Assembly: GCF_004342625.1 (NCBI RefSeq) | Contig: NZ_SMAH01000001.1 | Location: 62,001-126,000 of the forward strand | DNA length: 64,000 nucleotides | Reading direction: 5' to 3' | DNA from: Tepidimonas ignava | GTDB taxonomy: Bacteria; Pseudomonadota; Gammaproteobacteria; Burkholderiales; Burkholderiaceae_C | In this document: positions 39,081-50,667 of the stretch, one piece after another | Position numbering within the stretch: position 1 is the stretch's first letter | Layout: each line of letters opens with the position of its first letter | Translations under genes and position numbers: made by a program | The notes under the pieces: model-generated | Database searches by the model: none | What the model was told of the DNA's origin: nothing | The model's input: only the letters and a program-made list of their open reading frames with translations

Positions 39081-39566
39081 ATGGCCCCCGTCGACGTCGT
39101 GCTGCTGGTGGTGGTGGCTGCCTCGGTGCTGATGGGGGCGTGGCGCGGCTTGCTGTACGAAGCCATCGCGCTGTTGGGCTGGGTCGCCGCGTTCGTGGGG
39201 GCGCAGCACTGGGGCCTGCAGGCCGCGCAGCTACTGCCGCTGCAAGGGTGGGGCGAGCCGTTGCGTTATGCGGCCGGCTTTGCGCTGGTGTTCGTGGGCG
39301 TGGTGTTGGCTGCGGGGTTGCTGGCGTGGCTGGCCCAGCGCGGCGCGGCGGCGCTGGGCCTGCGGCCGGTGGATCGGCTGCTCGGGGCGGCGTTTGGCGC
39401 GTTGCGCGCCGCGGTGTTGCTGCTGGCGGTGGCGCTGCTGGCGCACCAGACGCCGTTGGTGCACAGCGACGCCTGGCAGGCTGCGGTGGGGACGCGGTGG
39501 CTGCAGGCGGGACTGGGGGCGCTGCGCACCTTGGTGCCCGCCGACGTGGCGGTGTATTTTCCGTGA
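39081..39566 (+). CDS. cvpA: CvpA family inner-membrane protein
   Basis: 161 residues with four hydrophobic segments, starting MAPVDVVLLVVVAAS. Named for colicin V production; linked to envelope stability in some bacteria. A GTG at 39075 overlapping the dedD stop is an alternative start. Lies 23 bases before purF as in other proteobacteria. Confidence 0.9.
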   Translation: MAPVDVVLLVVVAASVLMGAWRGLLYEAIALLGWVAAFVGAQHWGLQAAQLLPLQGWGEPLRYAAGFALVFVGVVLAAGLLAWLAQRGAAALGLRPVDRLLGAAFGALRAAVLLLAVALLAHQTPLVHSDAWQAAVGTRWLQAGLGALRTLVPADVAVYFP

Positions 39567-39589
39567 ACGTTTTGTGAAGGGACCAGGCC

Positions 39590-41101
<1,512 letters not shown>

Positions 41102-42343
41102 GTGGAGCCGAGCCAACGCCCCGCGGCGCCCGCGCCGGCGAACGCCCCCTGCGCCTGGCACCCGCAAACCGCCGCGGTGCGGGTGGCGGTGCCGCGCTCG
41201 CCGTACGGCGAAAACGCCGAGGCGCTGTACCTCACCAGCGGCTACGTGCAGCCCAGCGCCGAGGCCGCCGCCGCGCGCTTTGCCGGCGACGAGGAAGGTT
41301 ACACCTACGCGCGCTACGGCAACCCCACCACCACCAGCTTCGAGCAACGCCTGGCGGCGCTGGAGGGCACCGAGGCGGCCATCGCCACCTCGTCGGGCAT
41401 GGCGGCGATCCTGATGCTGTGCCTGGGCCTGCTCAAGACCGGCGACCACGTGGTGTGCTCGCAGTCGATGTTCGGCGCCACGATCAAACTGATCGGCACC
41501 GACCTGGCCAAGTTCGGTGTGCAGTCCACCTTTGTGCCGCAGACCGACCTCGACGCCTGGCGCGCCGCCGTGCGGCCCGAGACCCGCTTGCTGCTGGCCG
41601 AAACGCCCACCAACCCGCTGACCGAGGTGTGCGACATCGCCGCGCTGGCCGACATCGCGCACGCGGCCGGCGCGCTGCTGGCGGTGGACAACTGCTTTGC
41701 CACGCCGGCGCTGCAGCGGCCCGTGCAGTGGGGCGCCGACATCGTCGTGCACTCCGGCACCAAATTTCTGGACGGGCAGGGGCGGGTGATGGCCGGCGCC
41801 CTGTGCGCGTCGCGCGCGCTGGTGGACGAGACCTTCTTGCCCGTGCTGCGCAGCGCGGGCATGACGCTGGCGCCGTTCAACGCCTGGGTTGTGCTCAAGG
41901 GGCTGGAGACGCTGCACATCCGCATGCAGGCGCAAAGCGCCACGGCGCTGGCGTTGGCGCGGTGGCTGCAGGCGCACCCGGTGGTGGCGCGGGTGCACCA
42001 CCCGGGCCTGCCGGAGCACCCGCAGCATGCGCTGGCCATGCGCCAGCAGTCCGGCTGCGGCGGCGCCATCGTGGCCTTTGAGGTGCGCGCCGACACGCCC
42101 GAGCAGGGGCGCGCGCGGGCCTTTGCGGTGCTGGATGCGCTGCGCACCCTGTCGCTGTCGACCAACCTGGGCGACACCAAAACCCTGTGCTCGCACCCGG
42201 CCAGCACCTCGCACGGGCGCCTCAGCGAAGCGCAGCGCCAGGCCGCGGGCATCTCGCAGGCGCTCATCCGCATCTCGGTCGGCCTGGAGCACCTGGACGA
42301 CATCGTGGCCGATCTGTCACGCGGCCTCGACGCGCTGGCCTGA
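41102..42343 (+). CDS. metZ: O-succinylhomoserine sulfhydrylase (Cys/Met metabolism PLP enzyme)
   Basis: 413 residues, GTG start immediately after the purF stop. PLP lysine is in [11 protein letters not shown], and [18 protein letters not shown] is typical of the gamma-family of fold-type I enzymes. MetZ converts O-succinylhomoserine and sulfide to homocysteine. The purF-metZ adjacency is usual in proteobacteria. Confidence 0.93.
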   Translation: MEPSQRPAAPAPANAPCAWHPQTAAVRVAVPRSPYGENAEALYLTSGYVQPSAEAAAARFAGDEEGYTYARYGNPTTTSFEQRLAALEGTEAAIATSSGMAAILMLCLGLLKTGDHVVCSQSMFGATIKLIGTDLAKFGVQSTFVPQTDLDAWRAAVRPETRLLLAETPTNPLTEVCDIAALADIAHAAGALLAVDNCFATPALQRPVQWGADIVVHSGTKFLDGQGRVMAGALCASRALVDETFLPVLRSAGMTLAPFNAWVVLKGLETLHIRMQAQSATALALARWLQAHPVVARVHHPGLPEHPQHALAMRQQSGCGGAIVAFEVRADTPEQGRARAFAVLDALRTLSLSTNLGDTKTLCSHPASTSHGRLSEAQRQAAGISQALIRISVGLEHLDDIVADLSRGLDALA

Positions 42344-42374
42344 CGCTCCCCTCCATGCCCCAAGCGTAGCCATC

Positions 42375-43778
42375 ATGACCACACGTATCCGCACCCGATT
42401 TGCCCCGTCACCCACCGGCTTCATCCACCTGGGCAACATCCGCTCGGCGCTGTACCCGTGGGCGTTCGCGCGCCGCCACGGTGGCGACTTCATCCTGCGC
42501 ATCGAAGACACCGACCAGGAGCGCTCCACGCAAGAGGCGGTGGACGTCATCCTGCAGGCCATGCAGTGGCTGGGCCTGACGCCCGACGAGGGACCGTACT
42601 ACCAGATGCAGCGCATGGCGCGCTACAAGCAGGTCATCGCCGAGATGCTGCAAGCCGGGCTGGCGTACCACTGCTACATGACGCCCGAGGAGCTCGACGC
42701 GTTGCGCGAGCGCCAGATGGCCGCCAAGCTCAAACCGCGCTACGACGGCACCTGGCGTCCGGAGCCGGGCAAGGTGCTGCCCACGCCGCCCGCCGGCGTG
42801 CTGCCCGTGATCCGCTTCAAAAACCCCTTGGGCGGCAGCGTCGTGTGGGACGACAAGGTCAAGGGTCGCATCGAAATCCGCAACGACGAGCTGGACGACC
42901 TGGTGATCGCGCGCCAAGCGCCGCTGGGTGACATTGGCACGCCCACCTACAACTTCTGCGTCGTCGTCGACGACATCGACATGCGCATCACGCACGTCAT
43001 CCGTGGCGACGACCACGTCAACAACACCCCGCGCCAGATCAACATCTTTCGCGCGCTGGGGCACGAGCCGCCGGTGTACGCGCACCTGCCCACGGTGCTC
43101 AACGAGCAGGGCGAAAAGATGAGCAAGCGCCACGGCGCCAAGCCGGTCACCTGGTACCGTGACGCGGGCTTTTTGCCCGACGCCATGATCAACTACCTGG
43201 CGCGGCTGGGCTGGAGCCACGGCGACGACGAAATCTTCACGCGCGAGCAGTTCCTGCAGTGGTTCGACCTCGACCACCTGGGCAAGAGCGCGGCGCAGTT
43301 CGACGAAGCCAAGCTGCGTTGGGTCAACGCGCAGCACATCAAGATGACGCCGGACGAGCGGCTCGCCCCGCTGGTGGCCGAGCAGCTGGCGCGCCGCGGG
43401 CTGCAGGCGGACGGGCGGCTGGTCGCCATCTGCGGCCTGTTCAAGGACCGCTGCGACACCACGGTGGCGCTGGCCGACTGGGCGCAGCCGTACTACGCCG
43501 CACCCACGCCGCGCGCCGAGGACCTGGCGCAGCACGTGACCGACGCGGTGCGCCCGGCGCTGGCCGAGCTGCGCCAGCGCCTGGCCGACGCCGAGTGGAC
43601 GCCCGCGGGCATCGCCGCGGCCATCAAGGCCACGCTGGGTGCGCACGGCCTCAAGATGCCGCAGTTGGCCATGCCGGTGCGGGTGCTGGTGATGGGCGTG
43701 GCGCAAACGCCCTCGGTGGACGCGGTGTTGGCGCTGCACCGGCGCGACGACGTGCTGGCGCGCCTGGCCGCGGCGTGA
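42375..43778 (+). CDS. gltX: Glutamyl-tRNA synthetase
   Basis: 467 residues, class I aminoacyl-tRNA synthetase. The HIGH-type motif is [15 protein letters not shown] and the KMSKS motif is KMSKRHG. It lies directly upstream of a tRNA cluster that includes its own substrate tRNA-Glu. Confidence 0.96.
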   Translation: MTTRIRTRFAPSPTGFIHLGNIRSALYPWAFARRHGGDFILRIEDTDQERSTQEAVDVILQAMQWLGLTPDEGPYYQMQRMARYKQVIAEMLQAGLAYHCYMTPEELDALRERQMAAKLKPRYDGTWRPEPGKVLPTPPAGVLPVIRFKNPLGGSVVWDDKVKGRIEIRNDELDDLVIARQAPLGDIGTPTYNFCVVVDDIDMRITHVIRGDDHVNNTPRQINIFRALGHEPPVYAHLPTVLNEQGEKMSKRHGAKPVTWYRDAGFLPDAMINYLARLGWSHGDDEIFTREQFLQWFDLDHLGKSAAQFDEAKLRWVNAQHIKMTPDERLAPLVAEQLARRGLQADGRLVAICGLFKDRCDTTVALADWAQPYYAAPTPRAEDLAQHVTDAVRPALAELRQRLADAEWTPAGIAAAIKATLGAHGLKMPQLAMPVRVLVMGVAQTPSVDAVLALHRRDDVLARLAAA

Positions 43779-43832
43779 GGGCGCCTCGACCGAATTTGTG
43801 CCGCCCGCACGAAAAACGCGTCGATTTGTGGC

Positions 43833-43838
43833 TATAAT
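43833..43838 (+). promoter_or_regulatory. -10 box of the tRNA Ala-Glu-Asp promoter
   Basis: A consensus TATAAT about 70 bases upstream of tRNA-Ala. No good TTGACA lies 16-18 bases before it, so strength is uncertain, but the exact match and position before a tRNA operon support it. Confidence 0.65.
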
Positions 43839-43907
43839 GCAGGTCTCGACAGCGCACAACGCTGCAGCGCAACAAGCGGCAGTCGCGTGCACGCCATCGA
43901 GGCCCGT

Positions 43908-43983
<76 letters not shown>

Positions 43984-43993
43984 CAGGATACAT

Positions 43994-44069
43994 GACCCTA
44001 TCGTCTAGAGGCCTAGGACATCACCCTTTCACGGTGAGTACCGGGGTTCGAATCCCCGTAGGGTCGCCA
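43994..44069 (+). tRNA. tRNA-Glu (TTC anticodon)
   Basis: 76-base cloverleaf: acceptor GACCCTA/TAGGGTC, anticodon loop CTTTCAC (TTC, Glu), T-arm GTTCGAATC, encoded CCA. Ten bases after tRNA-Ala. Confidence 0.96.
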
Positions 44070-44076
44070 CACAACT

Positions 44077-44153
44077 GGAGCGGTAGTTCAGTTGGTCAGA
44101 ATACCGGCCTGTCACGCCGGGGGTCGCGGGTTCGAGCCCCGTCCGCTCCGCCA
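44077..44153 (+). tRNA. tRNA-Asp (GTC anticodon)
   Basis: 77-base cloverleaf: acceptor GGAGCGG/CCGCTCC, anticodon loop with GTC (Asp), T-arm GTTCGAGCC, encoded CCA. Third tRNA in the operon. Confidence 0.96.
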
Positions 44154-44187
44154 ACGTCTTGGGTCTCCACAGGCCCACGGTGATCGC

Positions 44188-44220
44188 AAGCCGCCTCGCC
44201 GGGCGGCTTTGTGTTTTGTG
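44188..44220 (+). terminator. Intrinsic terminator after the tRNA cluster
   Basis: AAGCCGCC pairs with GGCGGCTT around TCGCCG, followed by a T-rich tail (TGTGTTTTGTG). It also separates the tRNA operon from the convergent signalling gene. Confidence 0.8.
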
Positions 44221-44237
44221 TTGGGGGCGTCGTTGGG

Positions 44238-47200
44238 TTACGCGGCGACCACGCCGGTGCGTCCGACGTAGTCAACCAAGCCGTCCCAGGGCAACGGGCG
44301 GGCGAAGTGAAAGCCTTGCACGTCCAGCGGCGCGCGCGGCGTCAGAAATTCGAGCTGCGCCGCGGTCTCCACCCCCTCGACGACGACGCGGGCCTGCAGC
44401 GCGGCCGCCAGCTCCAGCACCGCGGTCACGATGCGTTCGCTGGGGCCGCCCGTGCCCACGTGGTCGGTGAAGCGTTTGTCGACCTTGAGCACATCCACCG
44501 GCGTGCGCAGCAGGTACGCCAGGCTCGAGTACCCGGTGCCGAAGTCATCGAGCGCCACGTGGCCACCGCCTTCGCGCACGCGCTGCAACCACGCCAGCGT
44601 CGAGGGGCTGTCGGCCATCCACACGGATTCGGTGACTTCGATCGTCAGGTGCGGCAGCGCTGCGCGGTGCTCCTCCAGCCAGTCGCGCAGCGTGCTGTCG
44701 CCAAACTGCGCCCCCGAGACATTGACCGCCAGCCGGAAACCCGGCCCCCAGCGCTGCGCGGCCTGCAGGGCCAGCCGCGCGCTCTCGCGCAGCACCCACG
44801 CGCCGATGCGACGGATCTGGCCGCTGGCTTCGGCCACCGCGATGAACTCCACCGGTGACACCAAGCCCCGGGTCGGGTGGCGCCAGCGCAACAGCACCTC
44901 GGCACCACGCACACGCTGCTCGGGCAACGAGACCACCGGCTGAAACAGCAGCTCGAAGGCGCTGTCGGCCAGCGCTTGCTCCAGGCCGGTCTTGATTTCG
45001 GCCAGGTGGCGCGCCCGGCTTTCCATCTGCGGCGAGTAAAAGCGCATGCGGTCGCGCCCGCCGTTTTTGGCGGCGTACATCGCGGTGTCGGCCATGCGCA
45101 GCAGCTCTTCGGAGGTTTCGCCGTCCGAGGGATAGGCCGCCACGCCGATGCTGGCGCTCAGCCGCAGCACGTTGCCGTGCAGGGTGTAGGGCTGGCGCAG
45201 CGCCTGCAGGATGTTGTCGGCCACCCGTTCGACCACCAGCGGCGAGTCGGCCGCGTCCAGCATCACGACGAATTCGTCACCGCCAAAGCGCGCCACGGTG
45301 TCGTTGGCTCGCAGGGCGCGGCGAATGCGCCCCGCCGTCTCCACCAACACTTCGTCGCCCAGCTCGTGGCCGTGGATGTCGTTGACCTCCTTGAAGCCAT
45401 CAAGGTCGATGAACATGACGTACACCGCGCGCAGTTCGCGCTGGGCACGCAGCAGCGCCTGCTCCAGCCGGTCGCGGTACAGGGCGCGGTTGGGCAGCCC
45501 GGTGAGCGCGTCGTAGTTGGCCTGGCGGAAGATGGTCTGCTCGCGCGCCTTGGCTTCGTCGATGTTTTCCAGCAGCACCACCACGACGTCGTCCAGTGGC
45601 GCGGGGTGGCGCGCCAGCGACACGTGTTGGCGTGCCCAGCGCAGCGTGCCGTCGCGCGCCAGCAGGCGCTGTTCCTGCGCCGCCGGTTGACGGCCGCTCA
45701 GCATGGCGCGCCACTGTTGTTGCAGCGTGTCGCGGTCGTCGGGGTGGATCCACTGCTGCCACGGCGTGCCACGCATGTCTTCCGCGGGGCAACCGAGCCG
45801 TTGCGCCAGCGCGGGGTTGCATTCCAGCACCGCCCCGTCGGGCGAGCACACCACCATGCCGACGCTGGGGTTGTCCCACACCGCTTGCAGGCGGCTGTGC
45901 GCCACCTGTTCGCGGCGCTCCAGCGCCATCAGCTCGGTCACGTCCAGCAGCGACACGGCGATCGGCCGTGCCGCGCCTTCGTCCGCGGGCAGGCGGGCCG
46001 CGCGTTCCTGCACGCAGCGCCAGCCCCCGTCCGGGGTGCGCAGCCGGTAGCGCTGGGTCCAGTGGTCGCTGCGCTCGTCGTGCCAGCGCGCCTGCACGCG
46101 TCCTTGCTCCTCGGGGTGGATCGATTCCAGCAGCCAGGCCAGGGTGCTGGCGTCGGCCGGCGGCTGCGGCGGCGGCAACCATTCGCCCAACCGCCGCGAG
46201 GCGTATTCGATGCGGCCGTGCAGCGCGTCCATCAGCACCACGGCTTCGTGCAAGGCATCGGTCAGCGCCGCCAGGCGCCGCTGCATCTCCAAGCGGGCCT
46301 GCTCGGCCTGACGCAGCGCGGTCAAGTCGGTCAGTGCCAGCACGTAGCCGTCACGCTCGTCATGCGTGCGCCACGGCACCAGTTGCAACCAGTGGCGTGT
46401 CGCGCCTTGCTCGATACCGCCGCTCCAGGGGCCGGGCAGACCGCGCGCCACGTGCTCGACCAACTCGGCCGGCCAGGCAAAACGCCGAGCGTCGAACGTC
46501 CACGCGGTGCCGAGGTGGGTGTCGCGCAGGCCCAGCAAGTCGGCGGCCAATTGGTTGAAGCGCAGCAGCCGGCGCTCGTGGTCCAGCACCAACAGCGCGG
46601 TGCCCGCGCTTTCCTGCACCGCGTGCAGCAGCTCGTTGAGTTGCTGCTGTTCGCGCAGCGAACGGTCGAGCTCCTCGTTGAGCGTGCGCAGCTCTTCGTT
46701 GGAGGCTTCCAGCTCCTCGTTGGACGCTTCGAGCTCCTCGTTGGCGGCCTCCAATTCCTCGGAGGTGACGCTGAGCTCCTCGTTGAGCTGCTGCAATTGC
46801 CGCTGGCTGCGCTCCAGCGCGTCGACCAGGCTTTCCAGCCGTTCCTGCTGCAGCGTTTGTTCGGGGTTGGGCGCGCTGGCGCCGGCTGCCGAGGGCAGTG
46901 CCTCGACCGCTTTGGCCACGAAGCTCATGACCACGTAGGGGTCGTGGCCGAGGTCGAAGCGCGCCGCTTCCAGCACCCGCGCAGGCTGGCCAGGCGCGAC
47001 CGGCAGCGGCACGCGCAGCGAGGCTTCGCTGCCATCCAGCAGCCGATGCATGGCCAACTGCACATCGCGTCGCCAGGCGGCATCGACCAGGTTGGGCATC
47101 GTCAGCGCGACGGTGGCCCCGGCCGGCCAACGCATCAGCCCGTCCATCGACCCGACCACGTGCAGCGGGTGGCCATCGCGGTCGAGCAACACGGTGGGCG

Positions 47201-48785
47201 GCGCGTGGCGCTGCAGCAGGTGTTGCAGCAGCCGCTCACGCAGGTCGGCTTCCAGGTGGTCCACCGGGCGCAACTGGGGCGGCGCCGGGGGCACCGGGGT
47301 CGCCTTGGCGGCGGGAAGCCGCGCGCGCATCGCCAGCGGCGGGGCGTGCGCGTCGGGGCGTTTGCGCCACAGGTGCTCCTGGGTCGAGACGGCCGTGAAC
47401 AGCGTGCGTGTGCGCGCACTCAGCGCCTCCGAGCGGCCCAGCATCAGCAGCCCGTCGGGCAGCAGGGCGTGGTGCAGGCGGCGCAGCACTTCGTCCTTGG
47501 CGCTGCCCTTGAGGTAGATGAGCACGTTGCGGCACGCCACCAGGTCCATGCGCAAAAACGGCAAGTCCTGCAGCACGTCGTGGCGTGTGAAGATGCAGCG
47601 TCGGCGCAGCTCTTGCTGCAAGCGCAAGGTGTGCCCGATGCGGCTGAAGTAGCGTTCGCGCCACGCGGCGGGCAGGGCGCTGGCGCTGTCTTCGTCGAAC
47701 AGCCCGCTGCGCGCCTGCTCCAGCGCCGCCGCGTTGACGTCGGTGCCCAGCACCATCCAGTCCAGCGATACGCCCAGCTCACCCAGCAACTCGTCGGTGA
47801 GCATGGCCAGCGTGTAGGCCTCTTCGCCACTGGAGCAGCCCACCGACCAAAGGCGCAGCGTTGCGGCGCCGGCCGCGGCGCGGGCACGGATGTGTTCACG
47901 CCACGCCACCCGCAGCGCCGCAAAGGCGCTGGGGTTGCGCAACCACTCGGTGACGCCGATCGTGACCGACTGCTGCAGCGCCCGCAGCAGCTCCGGGTTG
48001 CGTTCGGCTTCGGCGGCCAGTTGCACCAGGCTGGTGGCGCCATGCTGGCGCATCACGCGCTCGAACTGGCGCCGCAGCGTGGCCTCCTGGTACTGGCCCA
48101 ACTCCAGCCCGGTGCTCGTGGCGACGCGATGCACCAGGGCCGCCATGGCCTGGCGTTCGTCGGCCATGGCGCTGTCGCTGGGCGCTTGGGGCGTGGCGGG
48201 TTGGTCCGCCGCTTGCAACAACGTGCGCAGCCGCCGACCCAGCGCGACCGCGGTGTCCACGTGGTCGGCCAGGCCGCGTTCGATGATGGTTTGGGGCATC
48301 GAGGCAAACGGTGCTTCGGCAGGGGATTCGGCCCATACGGCCCCTCCCGCATCGCGCAGCACCCGTGCACCGACGGCGCCGTCCTGACCCGTGCCCGACA
48401 ACACAATGGCCAACGCGCGGGCGCCGAGCGAGCGCGCAGCGCTGGCAAACAGCCGGTCCAACGACGGTGCCGGGCCTTGCCCAGGCACCGACGCTTGCAG
48501 CCGCAGCCGCCGGCCATCGAGTTCCACATGGTGGCCGGACGGGGTGACGTAGATCACGCCACCTCGCAGCTCCACGCCGTCACGCACCGTCTCGACCGGT
48601 GTGCTGGTGACCGATTGCAACAACCGCGCCAAGGCGCTGGGCTCGGTGGCGGCGATATGCTGCGCGACGACGCAGCTCAACTGGGGGTCGTGCGGCATCG
48701 CCGCCACCAATTCACGCAGCGGCTCCAACCCACCGGCCGATGCGCCGAGCAGGGCCACGAAGCGGGGAGCATGGGTGCGGTTCAC
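44238..48785 (-). CDS. CheB-CheR-PAS-GGDEF-EAL signalling protein
   Basis: 1515 residues. Domains in order: CheB-like methylesterase (GASAGGLEPL near residue 15, QHIA, and SGTGQDGAVGA), CheR-like methyltransferase (about 215-480, with LRLWSVGCSSGEEAYTL), a coiled-coil linker made of repeated EELEASN units, three or so PAS domains, GGDEF (GGDEF at 1168-1172, in RFGGDEFVVML) and EAL. The EAL motif reads EVL (E1296), with DDFGTGYSSLAYL and KVDKRF intact, so c-di-GMP hydrolysis may still occur. The protein could couple chemosensory-type modification to c-di-GMP. No membrane segment is seen, so it is cytoplasmic. It converges with the tRNA operon. Confidence 0.88.
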   Translation of the reverse strand: MNRTHAPRFVALLGASAGGLEPLRELVAAMPHDPQLSCVVAQHIAATEPSALARLLQSVTSTPVETVRDGVELRGGVIYVTPSGHHVELDGRRLRLQASVPGQGPAPSLDRLFASAARSLGARALAIVLSGTGQDGAVGARVLRDAGGAVWAESPAEAPFASMPQTIIERGLADHVDTAVALGRRLRTLLQAADQPATPQAPSDSAMADERQAMAALVHRVATSTGLELGQYQEATLRRQFERVMRQHGATSLVQLAAEAERNPELLRALQQSVTIGVTEWLRNPSAFAALRVAWREHIRARAAAGAATLRLWSVGCSSGEEAYTLAMLTDELLGELGVSLDWMVLGTDVNAAALEQARSGLFDEDSASALPAAWRERYFSRIGHTLRLQQELRRRCIFTRHDVLQDLPFLRMDLVACRNVLIYLKGSAKDEVLRRLHHALLPDGLLMLGRSEALSARTRTLFTAVSTQEHLWRKRPDAHAPPLAMRARLPAAKATPVPPAPPQLRPVDHLEADLRERLLQHLLQRHAPPTVLLDRDGHPLHVVGSMDGLMRWPAGATVALTMPNLVDAAWRRDVQLAMHRLLDGSEASLRVPLPVAPGQPARVLEAARFDLGHDPYVVMSFVAKAVEALPSAAGASAPNPEQTLQQERLESLVDALERSQRQLQQLNEELSVTSEELEAANEELEASNEELEASNEELRTLNEELDRSLREQQQLNELLHAVQESAGTALLVLDHERRLLRFNQLAADLLGLRDTHLGTAWTFDARRFAWPAELVEHVARGLPGPWSGGIEQGATRHWLQLVPWRTHDERDGYVLALTDLTALRQAEQARLEMQRRLAALTDALHEAVVLMDALHGRIEYASRRLGEWLPPPQPPADASTLAWLLESIHPEEQGRVQARWHDERSDHWTQRYRLRTPDGGWRCVQERAARLPADEGAARPIAVSLLDVTELMALERREQVAHSRLQAVWDNPSVGMVVCSPDGAVLECNPALAQRLGCPAEDMRGTPWQQWIHPDDRDTLQQQWRAMLSGRQPAAQEQRLLARDGTLRWARQHVSLARHPAPLDDVVVVLLENIDEAKAREQTIFRQANYDALTGLPNRALYRDRLEQALLRAQRELRAVYVMFIDLDGFKEVNDIHGHELGDEVLVETAGRIRRALRANDTVARFGGDEFVVMLDAADSPLVVERVADNILQALRQPYTLHGNVLRLSASIGVAAYPSDGETSEELLRMADTAMYAAKNGGRDRMRFYSPQMESRARHLAEIKTGLEQALADSAFELLFQPVVSLPEQRVRGAEVLLRWRHPTRGLVSPVEFIAVAEASGQIRRIGAWVLRESARLALQAAQRWGPGFRLAVNVSGAQFGDSTLRDWLEEHRAALPHLTIEVTESVWMADSPSTLAWLQRVREGGGHVALDDFGTGYSSLAYLLRTPVDVLKVDKRFTDHVGTGGPSERIVTAVLELAAALQARVVVEGVETAAQLEFLTPRAPLDVQGFHFARPLPWDGLVDYVGRTGVVAA

Positions 48786-48857
48786 AATGGCCGTCCTGTT
48801 GCGGCCATTGTAGACCTGTCCCCCGCGCCGCGGCGCACGGAGCGCCTCGCGGCGGTG

Positions 48858-49673
48858 TCACGCGCGCCGAGGTAGCACGGTGGACGGGTCGTCCATCGCC
48901 AGCACGGCCGCGGCACGCACGACATCGCCGACGATGATGACGGCCGGGCTGCCCAGGCGCGAGTTTTGCAGCGTCGACACCAAGCGCTCCAGGGTGGTGA
49001 CGGCGTGCCGCCGCTGCGGCAGCGTGGCGTGCTGCGCAATCGCCACCGGTGTTGACCCCGGCATCGCCCGCAGCAGCTCGTGCTGGATGTGCGCCGCTTG
49101 CGCCACCCCCATGTAAATGATCATGGTCAGACCCGCTTGGCGCGCGCAGGCGCCGAGCGCCGCCCAGTCCAGCGGCGGCTCACCCGCTTGGCGGTGCCCT
49201 GTCAGCAGCATCACACCGTGGGCGAGTTGACGATGCGTGGCGGCGATGCCCAACTCGGTGGCCGCCGCCAAACCCGACGTGATGCCATTGACGCAGCGTA
49301 CGGGGATCCCAGCGGCACGCAGAACCTCGCACTCCTCGCCACCGCGGCCGAACACGAACGGATCGCCTCCTTTGAGTCGAACCACCGTCTCGCCGCGGCG
49401 CGCCGCCCTGACCATGAGCCGGTGGATGAACGACTGGGGCGTGCTCTTGCAGCCACCGCGCTTGCCGACACGCACGACGCGTGCTTGGGGGTTAGCGTAA
49501 GCGAGCACGGCGTCGTTGACCAAATCGTCGACCAGCAGCAACGTGGCGGCCGCGATGACACGTGCTGCTTTGAGGGTCAACAAATCGGGATCGCCCGGGC
49601 CGGCGCCCACGAGGGTTACGGTGCCCGGGGCGGGTGGATCGCCGGGGTCGAGGTGGTGCGTTGGCTGGGTCAT
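48858..49673 (-). CDS. cobA: Uroporphyrinogen-III C-methyltransferase
   Basis: 271 residues, the SUMT enzyme that makes precorrin-2, the siroheme/cobalamin precursor. Motifs are VGAGPGDPDLLTLKA and RLKGGDPFVFGRGGEE, with ATHRQLAHG in between. Start ATG 49673; further upstream codons in frame are not family-like. It lies downstream of nasA and TrpD2 in the nitrate operon, where it would supply siroheme for NirB. The CysG dehydrogenase/ferrochelatase part is absent. Confidence 0.94.
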   Translation of the reverse strand: MTQPTHHLDPGDPPAPGTVTLVGAGPGDPDLLTLKAARVIAAATLLLVDDLVNDAVLAYANPQARVVRVGKRGGCKSTPQSFIHRLMVRAARRGETVVRLKGGDPFVFGRGGEECEVLRAAGIPVRCVNGITSGLAAATELGIAATHRQLAHGVMLLTGHRQAGEPPLDWAALGACARQAGLTMIIYMGVAQAAHIQHELLRAMPGSTPVAIAQHATLPQRRHAVTTLERLVSTLQNSRLGSPAVIIVGDVVRAAAVLAMDDPSTVLPRRA

Positions 49674-49675
49674 GG

Positions 49676-50623
49676 TCAGGATCCGTAGCGGGGTTGAGGG
49701 TGTGTCGCCGCCGCGGGCGCACGGGCATGCCATTGCTGCAGAATGTGCTCCACCTGAAGGGACAGGGGGCGGGGGAGGGGGCGTTGTCCGTCGAGGATGG
49801 CGCGAATGTAATCCGCGTTGGCCTCGGGCGTGAGCTTGAGCGGCAGCGGCGGCACCGCGACCACCGGGCCTTCTTCGCCAACCTGCACGACACGCCGCGT
49901 GCCGTGCTCGATGATGTCGATCTGGGGGACACGGCGTGGGTCGGCCACCGGTTCCCCCTCACTGCCCCGCAGCAGCATGGCGTGTGCGCCCGCCGCCATC
50001 AGGGTGTCCGCGTAGACGGTGGCGTAGTCGGGGTGGGTGTAGCTGACCACCAGCAAGGCGCGGCCCGCACAGGGGTTGATGAGCTTGACCAGGCTGTGGG
50101 CGGGGTTGCGCACGCCCAAGGCACGCCGCAGATCCAACAAGCGCTGCAGCGCAGGGCACAGCACGTGGGTCGGGATGTACACACACTGGCCTGGCCCGGG
50201 CGCTTGCATGGCCCGGGCTGGCGTGATACCCAGCGCCTCGAAAACCTGGGCACTGCTCACGCGGCCATCGACGTTTTGGCTGCCATGCACCACCACCGGC
50301 ACCCCCGCGCGTGCCAACAGCAGCGCCAACAGTGGCGTGGCCAGGGGCAGACGGCGCGCGCCGTTGTGGCTGGGCAGCACCACGGTGGTGACGCCGAGGT
50401 CGGGCAGCCGCGCCAGACGAGTCTGCACGGCGTCCAGAAAACCCAGCATCTCGTCGCGCGTTTCGCCCTTGATGCGCATGGCGATGGCAAAGGCGCCGAG
50501 TTCGACGTCGCTAACACGGCCATCCAGCACCCGGCTCAGCAGATCGTGGGCTTGCTCACGGCTGAGCGCGCGAGCGCCTTTGTGGCCGCGGCCGATCTCC
50601 TTGAGGTATGCAGCGATGCTCAT
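49676..50623 (-). CDS. ybiB: TrpD2/YbiB-family protein
   Basis: 315 residues related to anthranilate phosphoribosyltransferase (nucleoside phosphorylase fold III). It starts MSIAAYLKEIGRGHKGARAL. E. coli YbiB is a nucleic-acid-binding protein without phosphoribosyltransferase activity. The KGETRDEMLGFLDAV segment is present. Its position between nasA and cobA suggests cotranscription with nitrate assimilation, but its role there is unknown. Confidence 0.85.
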   Translation of the reverse strand: MSIAAYLKEIGRGHKGARALSREQAHDLLSRVLDGRVSDVELGAFAIAMRIKGETRDEMLGFLDAVQTRLARLPDLGVTTVVLPSHNGARRLPLATPLLALLLARAGVPVVVHGSQNVDGRVSSAQVFEALGITPARAMQAPGPGQCVYIPTHVLCPALQRLLDLRRALGVRNPAHSLVKLINPCAGRALLVVSYTHPDYATVYADTLMAAGAHAMLLRGSEGEPVADPRRVPQIDIIEHGTRRVVQVGEEGPVVAVPPLPLKLTPEANADYIRAILDGQRPLPRPLSLQVEHILQQWHARAPAAATHPQPRYGS

Positions 50624-50667
50624 GGGCTGGTGTGTCCAAGGCGGGCCATGCAAACGAGTTTCATGCG

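Noticed and set aside
44877-48875. A 1332-codon plus-strand frame opposite the CheB-CheR-GGDEF-EAL gene
   Set aside because: Clear antisense shadow; the minus-strand frame has all the domain motifs.
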